From the NCBI GenBank assembly GCA_964036295.1, contig OZ038463.1:17285069-17349068 (forward strand): DNA of 64,000 nucleotides. Direction: 5' to 3'. The notes under the pieces are model-generated. The model did no database searches. It worked only from the letters and a program-made list of their open reading frames with translations, and was not told where the DNA came from. Both the position numbers and the translations under genes were made by a program. The first letter of the stretch is position 1, and each line of letters starts with the position of its first letter. Of the stretch, positions 55,301-64,000 are shown piece by piece. The DNA comes from Plumapathes pennacea (Eukaryota; Cnidaria; Anthozoa; Antipatharia; Myriopathidae).

Positions 55301-58300
55301 CTTTAAGTTCAATTTTCAGTTCATATTTGTTTATTACAAATCAATTTCAAAAGTTGTATTCGGGCTATTATACCAACGTACCGCTTGTGGTGCTCAACAT
55401 CAAACGTTGACAGTTTTATGTGACATGGTATCGTTTCGGAATCATGTCCGTCAAAAAGAATATTTTACCCCACGAGAAAAAGACTGTTATCAATGTACAA
55501 GCGTACAGTCAAGTAATTTTACGGATGTCTTCTATTATAACATGATTTTAGCATCCCCGTCCTTTTTATGTGGGATCCCCCTCCCCCTCCCCCTCCCCCC
55601 TCCCACCCCCCGGCGATATAGTACCCATGTTTCCGATGGTAGCTAACCCTGTAGTGAAGCACTCAAGTCGGACAAATGGCATACGCGCAAGATTATTCAT
55701 TTCGTTGTCACTTAAAATAAATCGACCTTGCAGAGCGGGGGGTGTCATTGAAGCATTTACGGTACAGGAAACTTCGTGTCAGAAAATACAACAGACTAAC
55801 TAGCGTGACACCAGCAAATATGGCGTGACAATAGTTTATTCGAATCAGCTAAAGAATGCAAGACAAATCACGACCATGAAGAGCCTGAGAGCTGAAAGGG
55901 CGAAGATTCCGTTTACCGAATCAAGTCTCTTTTGGAAGGATATTTCAATGATTTTCAAAAGAACCAGAGAGCGTTTCTCACTGCTTCTTGCTGATGCTGA
56001 CGGTAATACTTGTTCCTGGAGGGGTGTAAGTGCTATTAGCAACGACAACTTGGTTTTTCTCTGGAGAGGACCACTTCACGAGTCAAGCGGGAGCGTCAAG
56101 TCGCACTTCATATCCACCAAGATAGTGCATAATTTATTTTCCACCCATCCATACCTAGTTCTTACATACATATTGCAAACAATAAATATGAACATATATA
56201 CATATATACAGATTGTTTAGGATAAACTGTAGAAAAAGTAAACATACCGTCGGCACCCCAATCAAAACAGCAAAGTTAGAGAAATGCGTCGTAATGCATT
56301 CAATGTGTGTTTCGTCGTCCTCTTTTCCATTCTCGACACCTTTCTGTGACCACAAGCTGTCAAACAAATTCACTAAAAGTTGAACAAGTTAGTCTACCGG
56401 TGTAGGGGGCTGCCTGATGTAGTGGGCAGCCCACCTTCTGCCTTTCCTGTGCATGTGATTACTGACAACTTCGTTAAAACTAGTTCATATATAACTTATT
56501 ATGTATGAATTCATAAAATCACTGTGAATGTGACTATGTCATTCTGTGATTGTATATGCACACCTATGTATATAATAAAAGACAATATTATGTAATGTAT
56601 CTTATATATAAAGTTAGTGTTTGCAAGCATGTTTAATTTGTGTAGTAGTTATGGGTATTTCTAGAATGTGAAGAAATTAAACTTATAAGACTACGCTCCG
56701 AGAAAATAATTGTTCTAATGATTGTTTTTTTCCTTCTTCCCTTTAGTAAACAAATAGGGTTGCCTGTAAATCACAATATTTTCTTACCCATTTTTTGCAT
56801 CCCAATAAGAGCAATTCTTTTGCGTCTGACTAAATCCCTGAAACATGAGATTGTAAGACAAATTTCAAAAAAGTAGTAAACCCTGTTTTCCTTGCTTGTT
56901 GTCATTCATTTGCCTTGTACTTTGGGACACATCGACCACACCCAGTCATTTTACTATGGTCCCAGTGAATTTGATTGTTTAGCTATCTCACCTTTTTCAG
57001 TTCAAAGTAAATGCGCGCTTTGCGGTTTAGATTCCGCACCACACTGTTGTTGGCATCTAGCAAAGTGCAGGACATAACACTGGAGGACGCCACTTTCATG
57101 TTGGCCGTTTGGTTCTTGATGCTGAAGAAGTGAACAACACTAACATATCAGGAACAGCAACTCGCAAAATTTGTTTCCGTATTGAGATCAGCATCTTTGT
57201 CTCAATCAATCGATCAACAACTGGTATCGGTTCTTATAGCTGGCACATGTGCCCAGCTTCTAATCGGGGAGTCTGCGTGCCAACTAGGGAATTCTCTAGA
57301 CTTGTGGCTTAGAAAAATGCGAGCGGTATTTATAATGTTCTCGACACAGAAAATGGAAACCGATGCCACCCGTTTTTTACGGGGATCCCGCTAGTATCAA
57401 TTATTGTGGGTGATATAATGATTACATTAAATCAACGTAAGATTAACAACATAACATCAAGGTGTGGACGAAACTGAAATACCTTTAAGTCTATAAAACA
57501 CTTACTGTTCTTCTTTACCAGGGACTTTAAACAGAATAATCGACAATGTAAATCCATCTGCAAAAGCATAGAAACACAAAATGTTAGACCGGTTTTGTTT
57601 AATGTCTGTGACAAAATATTTTTTGGGCAACTGGAACACTCCATATTTACAAACAAAATAATTTCTACAATGTTTGTTTTATGAGCGACTTTTTTATCTT
57701 AAAGTCATAAGGTCGTAAACAATCATCTCCCTTACGACCACATCTAACAAAACTTCCAGTTGGCTCCTTAGTAAAAACTTGGTGCAGGTTTCATCATAAT
57801 TAGACCAGAAATGTTTGTTGAGACTTTCCATAAATGATTGTAAACAAAGATTTGACTAAATTTGGATTATAACTGGATTATAACATTATTATTAATATTG
57901 ATATTCTTATAATTATTGTTTTATCCTTCAAACATTCCGCTTCACGTAAACTTCTATTCACATCGTACTCCGCCAGCAAATAAAAGCAACAAATATAAGC
58001 ACCATTTTGTGGCCACCCATACCAATAGCAATAAGAAACAAGCTAAGGTAGCCTGACAACGAAGAAGAAAGAAATTAGGACAACTAGAATGAAAAATAGT
58101 TAAACGCACCTTCCAATCCCTCAAGAGCTAGTTCAACTCTGCTTTCTTGCGAGAAGTTCAGACTTTCAGCAGAAGTAGGAAGTCTAATGTTTTTGTTGAC
58201 GTTCTTGCCATACTTCACAACCACAACAGCTGCGCAGAGACGAAGGAAGAAAAACTGATGGATAATTTTAACTCAAAAGTTACAGTAATATCAATAGTAG

Positions 58301-61300
58301 CAGCGGTAGTAGTAGTTAATAGCAGTATTAATTAGAGTACTAGATACTAGAAGTAACCAAAGGTCAGGTGAATGCTGCCGAGGCTTACCCTAGCTGATTA
58401 AACCAAGTCAGAACACGGAAGCAAGAAAGTTTATTTCTTGTTTACAACTGTAACTAAATCTATTAACCCATTCACTGCTGGAGAAATAACGCGCGCAGCT
58501 TCCTTCAAATTCCTTTATGGGAAGTTGTACGAGAACGATAACGCAACGCGACTCCACAAAAATAGACCAAATGCGCAGTAATTACAGAAGTGAGATACCA
58601 TTCTTAATTAAAATTTATTTGAAACTAGAATGCATGACCAAAACATATAATAAAAAGGACAAAAGATAATTCAAAAGGCAATAAAACCTGAAATTACAAA
58701 ACACTGGATGAAATATTTTGTTCGCAGCGTTCGTCCATCCGAAGACGAACAGCGAATTTATCGCTGTACAAAACTTAAGAGAAATGGTTCTAAACTTCAG
58801 ACTGATATTCTAAATTCACAGATCGATCTCGTTAAAGCAAATCTAATAAATCTGCAGACAAAATAGAAGCAAAATTAGCAAGCGGACTGGAAATAATTGT
58901 GCAAAGTACATCGCCACGTGGTGATAAACAAAGTCAGTTTCACGAAGAAATTGAACGATATTTCTTCCCTACGGATTCGTTTGGCGGTCACTATCAAGAC
59001 AAATAACTCCACAAATCCATCTCTGGTAAACACAACGAAGACACGTACTATCTTGGACAGATCAGAAGCTTACAAGAATCCCGCGCGTTCCTATCTCCGC
59101 CATTGTAAGTTCAAACAACATGTGAATGCAGCAGTGAATGCCCGTGATTGACCCTCGCAACATGTATTTAATCGTGAGTAACGCAACGCGGTATCGAGTC
59201 AACAGCGAAGAAACGAGCATTAACGACAAAAATTGTTATCAGCCAGAGTGTATTTTATATATTTTTTACTCACATGGATCACCAAATGTAAAGCCAAATG
59301 ATGAAACAGATAAACATTGAGGGGCACATGCACTAACACGAAAGACATACCGTTTGTAGCCGGTACATCGCGAATGTAACGTTTGCTGTTTGGCAGAGAT
59401 CATCAGGAAGATCAGGCGATGTTTCACTTCAATACTCAATTCGTTACAACGAAGGAACACTCAAAAAGTCCTTGCTTCGACTTTCGAGTGACGTCGGAGA
59501 AAAACACTCTCACGGTCCCCTGAGCATTATGTCTGCGTTCAATTGGCCATCAGTTGTCACATGACTGATCATCCAGACCGACATCTGTGAGTCGAGTCAC
59601 AAACAGCAACGTCGGTGGTCACATGACTGATCATCCGGACCGACATCCGTGAGTCGAGTCACAAACAGCAACGTCAGTTGTCACATGACTGATCATCCAG
59701 ACCGACAACCATGAGTTGAGTTACAAAGCAAGATTAGTGTCGCTGCCTCCTATCGTCGGCAGCAATAAATGTAGAAGTAATAGTTAAATACCCCTGCATG
59801 AGCGTGATCTTACCTATGTTTTTCATGTACGTCGTGTAGTTATTTGTTTCCTTAGAAATACTCGTCACAATGTCTTCCATTAATTGAAGGAACTTCATCA
59901 TCTGTAAGAAAACAAAAATTGAAATGTTTAAAACTAGTTAGAATTAATACAATGTTAATTGAATTTGTCACCAAATAAGGGTAGAATATATATGCCATTC
60001 TCGAGATAGTTTTTGCTTTTGTTTCAAAGCAAGGCTTTAAAATAATTGTTATACTCGCATTTTCATAAGATGACGCCAAAAGTCTCGTTTTGAAACAGGG
60101 GTAGTAGGCCTCTCAGAAATAGCCAAATTTGATATAGCTATTTTTTATTATTATTCTTGAAAAAACCAAACATATAAGTAATTTCAGTGTTTGCAGCAAT
60201 ATAAAATTAAAGCAACCATACAATATCTTTCGACAGTCATTCAAACACCACTCTAAGATCATATTTTTATAAGGATGATTTTTAGTTACTCTAAGAAAAA
60301 CGTGGGCATGAATAGTGATAGAACATAGAGAGCGCAACCCTTTCAGTGTGGTCTTCAATAGTTTCAAGTCTATCGTTTGGAGTTTCTTGTGAAGCTCACT
60401 ACTCGATGGAAATAAATTATCTCAAACATAATAGAAACATGATAATCTCACCTTCTTTGTATTAGTTATCCATGTTTCTACATTTACTTCATCAAGGGCT
60501 ACGTTAGCGACTTCCAACAAGTCCTTCGTGACGTTCTTGAGATGAAGATGTCCACAATGAAGAAAATATTTATAAGATGATAATTACTGAATTGTTCTGT
60601 TAGGTTGGTCTTACGCAGGGTTTGCCATACGAATAACCTTATTTGCTACTCTACGAATAAAAATTGCCTTGTAGTTTTACTAGATGTACTCTTAGTAATA
60701 AAACTTTATGTGAAGATCCCTGGTGGGAACCTAATAAACCACACTGTATCATACTTGAGACGCTAGTAAAACAACTAAATTGGAGATAAAGGGATTAGGC
60801 ACTTTTTTTTTAAATCAGGCATAGCTTCCCTCTAGAAGCTTGCTTGTCAAATCAGTTTCCCGTCACATTTGCATCAAACAAACCACGCGAACTTTGACAA
60901 ACAAATCCAAACAAACAAGCAACAAACCCAAACAAACCCTTTGACCCCTCAGCAAGGAATGCCACGCTACAGTATTCGTGAGGTCTTTTTCACGAAGCGT
61001 GTGAATTGTACGTGCCATTTACATTCCTCCGTGTACTAATGAAAATGTACACAAAACAGACATCTGTCAAAAATATTACACAAGAACAAACATGTAAAAC
61101 TAAACACTGTGGAGGGTTAGAAAGAATATCCATTCGGCATTACCTGTAGAACATGAGGTTCCGTTCTAGCCAACAATTCCTTTATCTCTTTCAACACATT
61201 CAAAATTCTGTCAAGGGATTCCGGAGACTTGTTCCCGGATATGTTCTTTAATAACTAGGAAATTGTAAGAATATTAGACATGTTGAAGATGGTGCAGTGT

Positions 61301-63205
61301 TCTTCTAAAAACTATTGGAACTACTTCCAATTAAAGTGCAGTAACTTGTATTCCACATCAAGATTGAAGACTGCCTCCCAAACATTTCCCGAAAATATAA
61401 TTCACCATAACCTAATTCAGCCCGGCCCCATCCCCCCTCCCCCCTCCCCCCGTTGATAACCTTCTTGTACTATATTACTGCAGCGTCCAGTATGTCTGTG
61501 TATATGTGTTTTAAAACTTAAAATAATTTTAACTTTTCTGTCTGAGATGTAACAATTTTTTTCCAATTAGTGTTTCCTCTTCTCTCATTCAACCCTTCCA
61601 CATTTTGAGTGTATTATTCTGGGACTACACGGAAAAGACGAAGAGTTGTTCTTTTGGGTGACATTGATCTCGGAATGAACGGAATATGATTTCAATCATT
61701 CCGTCCCCGATGTGGAATAAATAAATCAATCAATAATTAGAATGTATTGTTTGAACATAAAAAGACGAATTCTTCCTACAATGAAATTATTTTCGTTTAA
61801 CTCGTTCTTTTAATAGTATTCAACCAGGTACAATCAAGAAAGTCCAAAAACGTTCATTACCTCAGTCTGCTTCAGAAGCTCCTGGGTAAAATTGGTGGGT
61901 GCTGAGGTTGTGTAGTTGGGCGTAACACCAGAACTGTTAACTAAAGATACGAAGATAATATGTATATAGTTTACTAGTCAAGTGAACTGCAGTATGGGAA
62001 TAAATAAAGGAACAGTGAATACTTCAGGACCCGTTTTTGGTCCAAGCTCCCTTCCATAGACTGCCTGATAATACAGTGTGATTATTTTCCGCATAAATAT
62101 CAAAGCACTCTTAAAACAACAAAGAAAGCTCTAGATAATTGTCATATGGACGTATTTTCGTTGGATGGTTATACAATTAATAGTTAAATATTGTTAACTT
62201 GTGAGACTAACATCAATGTTATAGCATTAGAAAGGGTAAACATAAAATTAGTAGTGACAGGTAATTTTAACATGAATCTATATTTGTTCAAGAGTTGATT
62301 GTTACGATGTAAGTGTTGAAATCAAGCTTGGAGTTCGTTGGCCGCGGAAAACGGAAGTTAAACGTCAGTAGTTCAATTTTAGACGCCGTGACGATTGTAA
62401 TAGGTTATGAAAACACAAAAGAGTATACACAAGAAAACAAAACTGTTTTTGATGAAGTCTAATTTACTGGCAGGCATAACAATAATTTATATGGCTAACA
62501 GCATCTTTGAAGCATTAAAGGCTAAAAGCTAAAATGAGCCATAATAGTAAGTTGTAATAAATTAGACCTTGTCAAGCATTAAAATATTGATGACTAGTGA
62601 GACTAACATTATTGAGTGTAAAACCTAAAGTTAGTAATGCAAGTATATTAATATTAATATGAACCTGGTTTTGTTGAAGAGTTGATTGTTACAGATGATT
62701 GCGTCCCTGAAGTGGCTGATACAGATGCTGTTAGGCTTGAGGTTATATTTTTAGTTTTTTGATACCGTTGTGCTCGGCTCTGAAAACACAAAAGATACAA
62801 CACACCACAAAGAACATATAATGCACATATTGGGACTTTATCAGATTTAGTCACAGGACTTGGTGGCTGTTCGCTGGTGTGCTGCTTGTGATGACACCAA
62901 ACACCAACACTACTGTCAACCCACATATAATTAGACTTAAAGCGCTCCAAGCAGCTCAGAAAAGCGGTGCTAAAAACTGAGAACTGAAACTTACATTGAA
63001 CCACACTAGGAAAGGCTAAGAGTAAAGGTAACTCAATTCTGTCTAAGATAATTGAGATACCGACCTATTGTTGGTGTGGAGTTCATCTCCAGAGAGGCAG
63101 ATGGTGATGGTAGTGGTGTATTTGGATTCTGTGGGCCCCACGAAAAATTTCCATTCGAAGGAAACGTGCACGTAATACTTCTGCGGTGGATCGTTCCATT
63201 AGGCT
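34347..63205 (-). CDS. Adhesion GPCR paralog B (stalk, GAIN, GPS, 7TM, C-tail), 20 exons
   Basis: Cell-surface receptor of the adhesion class. Extracellular exons: 63205-63065, 62779-62665 (Ser/Thr-rich, many N-glycosylation sites), 61940-61861, 61254-61144, 60535-60452, 59901-59814, 58229-58110, 57557-57506, 57121-56992 (GAIN strand, [20 protein letters not shown]) and 56837-56788 plus 56356-56248 ([38 protein letters not shown]). After a 17-kb intron come 39333-39230 (TM1), 38941-38839 (TM2), 37219-37069 (TM3, [12 protein letters not shown]), 36396-36309 (TM4), 36225-36159 and 35905-35823 (TM5), 35233-35107 (TM6-TM7, [16 protein letters not shown]) and 34606-34565, then the tail 34481-34347 ending in TAA. 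About 660 residues are visible; the signal peptide and any further N-terminal exons lie beyond 63205. Phases agree at every join except 63065 to 62779, where an A-run appears one base too long. Ligand and coupling are unknown. Confidence 0.85.
34822..35031. mobile_element. MITE, second copy of the 31160 family
   Basis: Ends CTAACCCTTTCACTCG and GGGAGTGAAAGGGTTAA. Sits in the intron between the TM6-TM7 exon and the following exon of receptor B. Confidence 0.65.
35476..39400. repeat. Segmental duplication, copy 2 (matches 17745-20300)
   Basis: Carries TM1-TM5 of the intact receptor B. Differs from copy 1 by the block at 37335-38708, by lacking the 5-bp TM1 insertion and by having one codon fewer in TM3. 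Homology ends at 39400, exactly where an inverted-repeat element begins. Confidence 0.85.
37335..38708. mobile_element. Insertion present only in duplication copy 2
   Basis: About 1.37 kb with no counterpart in copy 1 (empty site near 19574). It contains a minus-strand ORF (38468-38115, 117 codons) very rich in Arg, Lys, Gln and Glu ([32 protein letters not shown]), resembling the basic N-terminal segment of Helitron/PIF1-helicase proteins of invertebrates. The remainder is non-coding. Clean termini were not identified. Confidence 0.5.
39400..40129. mobile_element. Inverted-repeat element with telomere-like core
   Basis: Outer ends CAACCTCTTTCCCAGG and CCTGGGAACGAGGTTG. Inner inverted arms at about 39460-39590 and 39745-39915 share GAGCAAATAC, TTGAATAATAATTAGCCG and AGTACGTATTCC. 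The centre (39624-39715) is a degenerate CCCTAA array. It lies in the long intron of receptor B. I see no target-site duplication. Confidence 0.65.
39624..39715. repeat. Interstitial telomere-like (CCCTAA)n
   Basis: Roughly fifteen imperfect CCCTAA units, the metazoan telomere hexamer, flanked symmetrically by inverted repeats. Confidence 0.85.
40130..44448. other. Receptor B intron, no gene recognised
   Basis: Contains a fold-back at 41315-41520 whose arms (GTAAAAACAATATTTTTAC type) also occur beside both duplication copies near 17960 and 35720. Short plus ORFs at 40756-41007 and 42077-42337 match no family I know. The motif ACTAGAAATACGATA recurs at 37355 and 43102, marking a dispersed repeat. 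Confidence 0.5.
44449..44612. mobile_element. Fold-back element, about 164 bp
   Basis: ATATCTTATTAACCTCG at the left pairs with the CGGTTAATAAGATAT end at the right. The arms continue through GCGTACCGTAAG/CTTACGGTAC to a GCGCGAAGCGCGC centre. Confidence 0.75.
44612..44931. mobile_element. MITE with TTTTCGGATGACTGTCGAAA termini
   Basis: Begins GGTTTTCGGATGACTGTCGA and ends TCGACAGTCATCCGAAAATG in inverted orientation. The interior has many AACCAAAACC and CGCAAACCAA-type subterminal motifs. It abuts the fold-back at 44449-44612. Confidence 0.7.
45825..47110 (-). pseudogene. DUF6570-like Helitron-associated ORF split by an inserted element
   Basis: Minus-strand coding reads through about 47000-46811 ([41 protein letters not shown]) and resumes at 45935-45825 ([27 protein letters not shown]) up to a possible donor at 45824. 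This order and spacing match the DUF6570-type region that precedes the Rep domain in many invertebrate Helitron-helicase proteins. The 875-bp element at 45936-46810 sits between the two halves, and its 9-bp target duplication keeps the same frame on both sides. Upstream of 47000 the frame is broken. It is a relic unless the inserted element can be spliced out. Confidence 0.6.
45936..46810. mobile_element. 875-bp element with about 71-bp TIRs and a 9-bp TSD
   Basis: Termini begin GGGAAGCGAATTCCCACGTA on both ends in inverted orientation and stay complementary for about 71 bp with one mismatch. TTTGTACCC flanks both sides directly (45927-45935 and 46811-46819). Long TIRs plus a 9-bp duplication fit the Mutator-like group. 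No transposase is encoded, so it is non-autonomous. Confidence 0.85.
47718..50658 (+). pseudogene. Decayed Helitron/Helentron ORF: Rep, PIF1-type helicase and endonuclease pieces
   Basis: Pieces in three frames follow the order of a Rep-helicase-endonuclease protein. 47940-48060: [20 protein letters not shown]. 48070-48340: a Helitron-like N region. About 48400-48720: ending at a damaged HUH site (the second His is lost to a one-base shift near 48705). 48766-48984: [16 protein letters not shown], the Walker B motif. 49000-49060: [17 protein letters not shown], motif III. 49280-49780: the C-terminal helicase part. 49869-50658: an endonuclease/exonuclease/phosphatase domain with [15 protein letters not shown] and SDHKPI. 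Walker A and much of the segment between Rep and Walker B are missing, so an internal deletion near 48850 is likely. Stops and shifts make it inactive. The Rep-helicase-endonuclease order is characteristic of Helentrons. Confidence 0.75.
50757..51095 (+). repeat. Degenerate second copy of the endonuclease segment
   Basis: Repeats 50277-50650 in the same order (GGATCCAATTCCAAAT, ACAATTCCAACTGTACTGCT, GATCATAAGCCAATTTATGT) with many small deletions and no open frame. Confidence 0.7.
51100..52560. other. Featureless stretch with two short tandem repeats
   Basis: An 11-bp unit (GAATGGTAGA) is repeated about five times at 51336-51386, and ATTACGTT about three times at 51511-51534. No supportable gene. 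Confidence 0.5.
52561..53724 (+). pseudogene. RPA-like OB-fold ssDNA-binding protein, intronless, broken
   Basis: Starts [19 protein letters not shown] at 52561. After a frame change near 52885 it continues [19 protein letters not shown]. It meets TAG at 53055-53057, then reads an OB-fold ([51 protein letters not shown]) typical of RPA-type DNA-binding domains. A second frame change near 53285 leads into a Cys4 zinc-binding segment ([19 protein letters not shown]) and the end at 53724. Three lesions in about 1.16 kb make it a relic. It lies 2 kb downstream of the helicase/endonuclease relic on the same strand. RPA-like genes are known accessories of some Helitrons, so the two may derive from one element. 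Confidence 0.65.
53745..54137. repeat. About 56-bp minisatellite, seven copies
   Basis: Each unit contains CCTGTTTTGGTTAAAGTTTG then TGACATTCAAATGATA and GAACAGTTAACCTGTATTAT, with small deletions in two copies. Confidence 0.9.
54138..54505. other. Short plus ORF of unknown nature
   Basis: 54260-54481 is open ([20 protein letters not shown] onward, about 74 codons). It matches no family I can name and is bounded by the minisatellite and a hairpin element. Confidence 0.25.
54506..54665. mobile_element. 160-bp hairpin MITE
   Basis: Ends GGGCGCTTTCCATTTGACC and GGTCAAATGGAAAGCGCCC. Two inner palindromes (CCCGGAAATTCCGGG and GGACAACCTCTCGAGGTTGT). A possible 3-bp target duplication ACA flanks it. 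Confidence 0.75.
54727..54862. repeat. About 48-bp tandem repeat, three copies with GC hairpins
   Basis: Unit begins GATGTTTTACCCAGCAA and carries a CCCCGC..GCGGGG stem, then GTGATTCTGTT. Confidence 0.75.
54870..56247. other. Intron sequence, no gene recognised
   Basis: Poly-A at 54931-54945 and a C/T-rich run near 55577-55606. Short ORFs only, none with a family signal. Confidence 0.5.
59551..59736. repeat. 62-bp tandem repeat, three copies
   Basis: Unit includes GTCACATGACTGATCATCC and GAGTCGAGTCACAAACAGCA. Spacing between copies is 62 bp. Lies in a receptor B intron. Confidence 0.85.
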
Positions 63206-64000
63206 CTGAAATCAAAACAAACGAAAATAACGTGGTGCGACAAACTGTCGCGTAATCATTTGTTCTCCAAAATAATGTGTCATAAAATGAATTTGAAATC
63301 TAAATTTGGAATAAAGCTTGTGAACGCACAAAAATCATTCTACAGTGGAACTCCGATAATACTACGATAATACGTATTAATAATGGTAATAGGACTGAGT
63401 GGAGTCCGATTCGGTCTGTAATCATACGAGTGATTACGAAATCGGACGACCGCGCTTCGCGGGAGTCTGATTTCGTAATCACTCGACGTATGATTACAGA
63501 CCGACATCGGACGACACGAAGTCCTCTTACCAATTAATCATAAATATTACAATTTCTGAGAATGAAATGATCATATAGCTTCAGCGTCTTCTCCTGTACT
63601 ATACATAAAAACAAAGCATCAAGAAGTACTTCATCGCCGATCTATTTTAACACGCGCGTACACACGGTTCGGCGTTTGTAAACACGCCGCTTGTTCGTAA
63701 TTATCTAGCTCTCAGTTATATCAACTTAAAATACTTGAGAGAAAGAAGAAGCTAATTTACCCAATGATTTGAGTTGAATGCGGATTTTTGAAGTAAAAGT
63801 AAAAAATGTGTAAGTTCTTTACACTCAGTAAAAATCAGTAAACCCATCACGAACTCACAAATTGAAAGACAGTCTATTTCGACTTTTCAGGTTTACATTT
63901 TTTAACATAACAGGTACTTTGAAACTCAGAATACTAGTTTATTTTTTTCACAGAAGTTTACTCCAAAGCATTCAAAGGAAATACTCAAGACTGAAAAAAT
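63206..64000. other. Upstream of the last visible receptor B exon
   Basis: No exon recognised. Contains the fold-back at 63382-63533. Further 5' exons of receptor B, including a signal peptide, are expected beyond the window. Confidence 0.5.
63382..63533. mobile_element. Fold-back element, about 152 bp
   Basis: CGGTCTGTAATCATACGAGT at the left pairs with the CGTATGATTACAGACCG end of the right arm. The outer ends AATGGTAATAGGACT and GTCCTCTTACCAATT also pair. The centre is CGCGCTTCGCG. Confidence 0.75.

Noticed and set aside
57109..57312. Plus ORF with N-glycosylation-like motifs
   Set aside because: Largely antisense to, or flanking, the well-supported minus GAIN exon 57121-56992.

Overview
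This is a eukaryotic window: genes are split by GT-AG introns, most ORFs are short, the DNA is AT-rich, and microsatellites, fold-back elements and decayed transposons are frequent. The gene content (adhesion GPCRs, a CLPTM1L relative, a CACTA-type transposase, Helitron/Helentron relics) fits an invertebrate animal, most likely an anthozoan cnidarian such as a stony coral. That assignment is inference; no marker gene in the window settles it.

Layout. 240-3321 (minus) holds six exons of a CLPTM1L-like gene with an in-frame TGA and a frameshift, so it looks like a pseudogene or a mis-sequenced gene. 4124-16480 is bounded by 43-bp inverted repeats matching at 40 of 43 positions and is the most interesting object here. 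It appears to be a complete DNA transposon of the CACTA (En/Spm, tnp2 + DUF4218) class. A ten-exon transposase gene (minus, 12118-6045, every splice phase consistent, 718 codons) and a multi-exon BEN-domain gene (plus, about 13120-15588, also in frame throughout) diverge from a shared central region. Dense GTGATTAAA-type subterminal repeats lie just inside both ends, and each inverted repeat contains a 20-bp CACGTG-centred palindrome.

17745-27468 (minus) is adhesion-GPCR paralog A. It is broken: a 5-bp insertion in TM1, a GPS exon that loses homology at its 5' edge, no TM6-TM7, and a frameshift in a glycine-rich exon. 34347-63205 (minus) is paralog B: a Ser/Thr-rich stalk, a GAIN domain, a divergent GPS, seven transmembrane segments and a C-terminal tail in 20 exons. 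Apart from one homopolymer slip in a stalk exon, all phases agree. The TM1-TM5 parts of A and B (about 17745-20300 and 35476-39400) are a recognisable segmental duplication. The 17-kb intron between the GPS and TM1 of gene B is filled with transposable elements: an inverted-repeat element with a telomere-like core (39.4-40.1 kb), fold-back elements (41.3 and 44.4-44.9 kb), a DUF6570-like Helitron ORF split by an 875-bp element with a clean 9-bp target-site duplication (45.8-47.1 kb), a decayed Rep-helicase-endonuclease relic (47.7-51.1 kb), an RPA-like ssDNA-binding relic (52.6-53.7 kb) and minisatellites.

The remaining sequence (27.5-34.3 kb, most introns, 63.2-64 kb) shows no gene I can support beyond one frameshifted ORF of unknown family and several small fold-back repeats. 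Splice coordinates were read by eye from consensus sites, reading phase and comparison between paralogs; treat them as good to a few bases.
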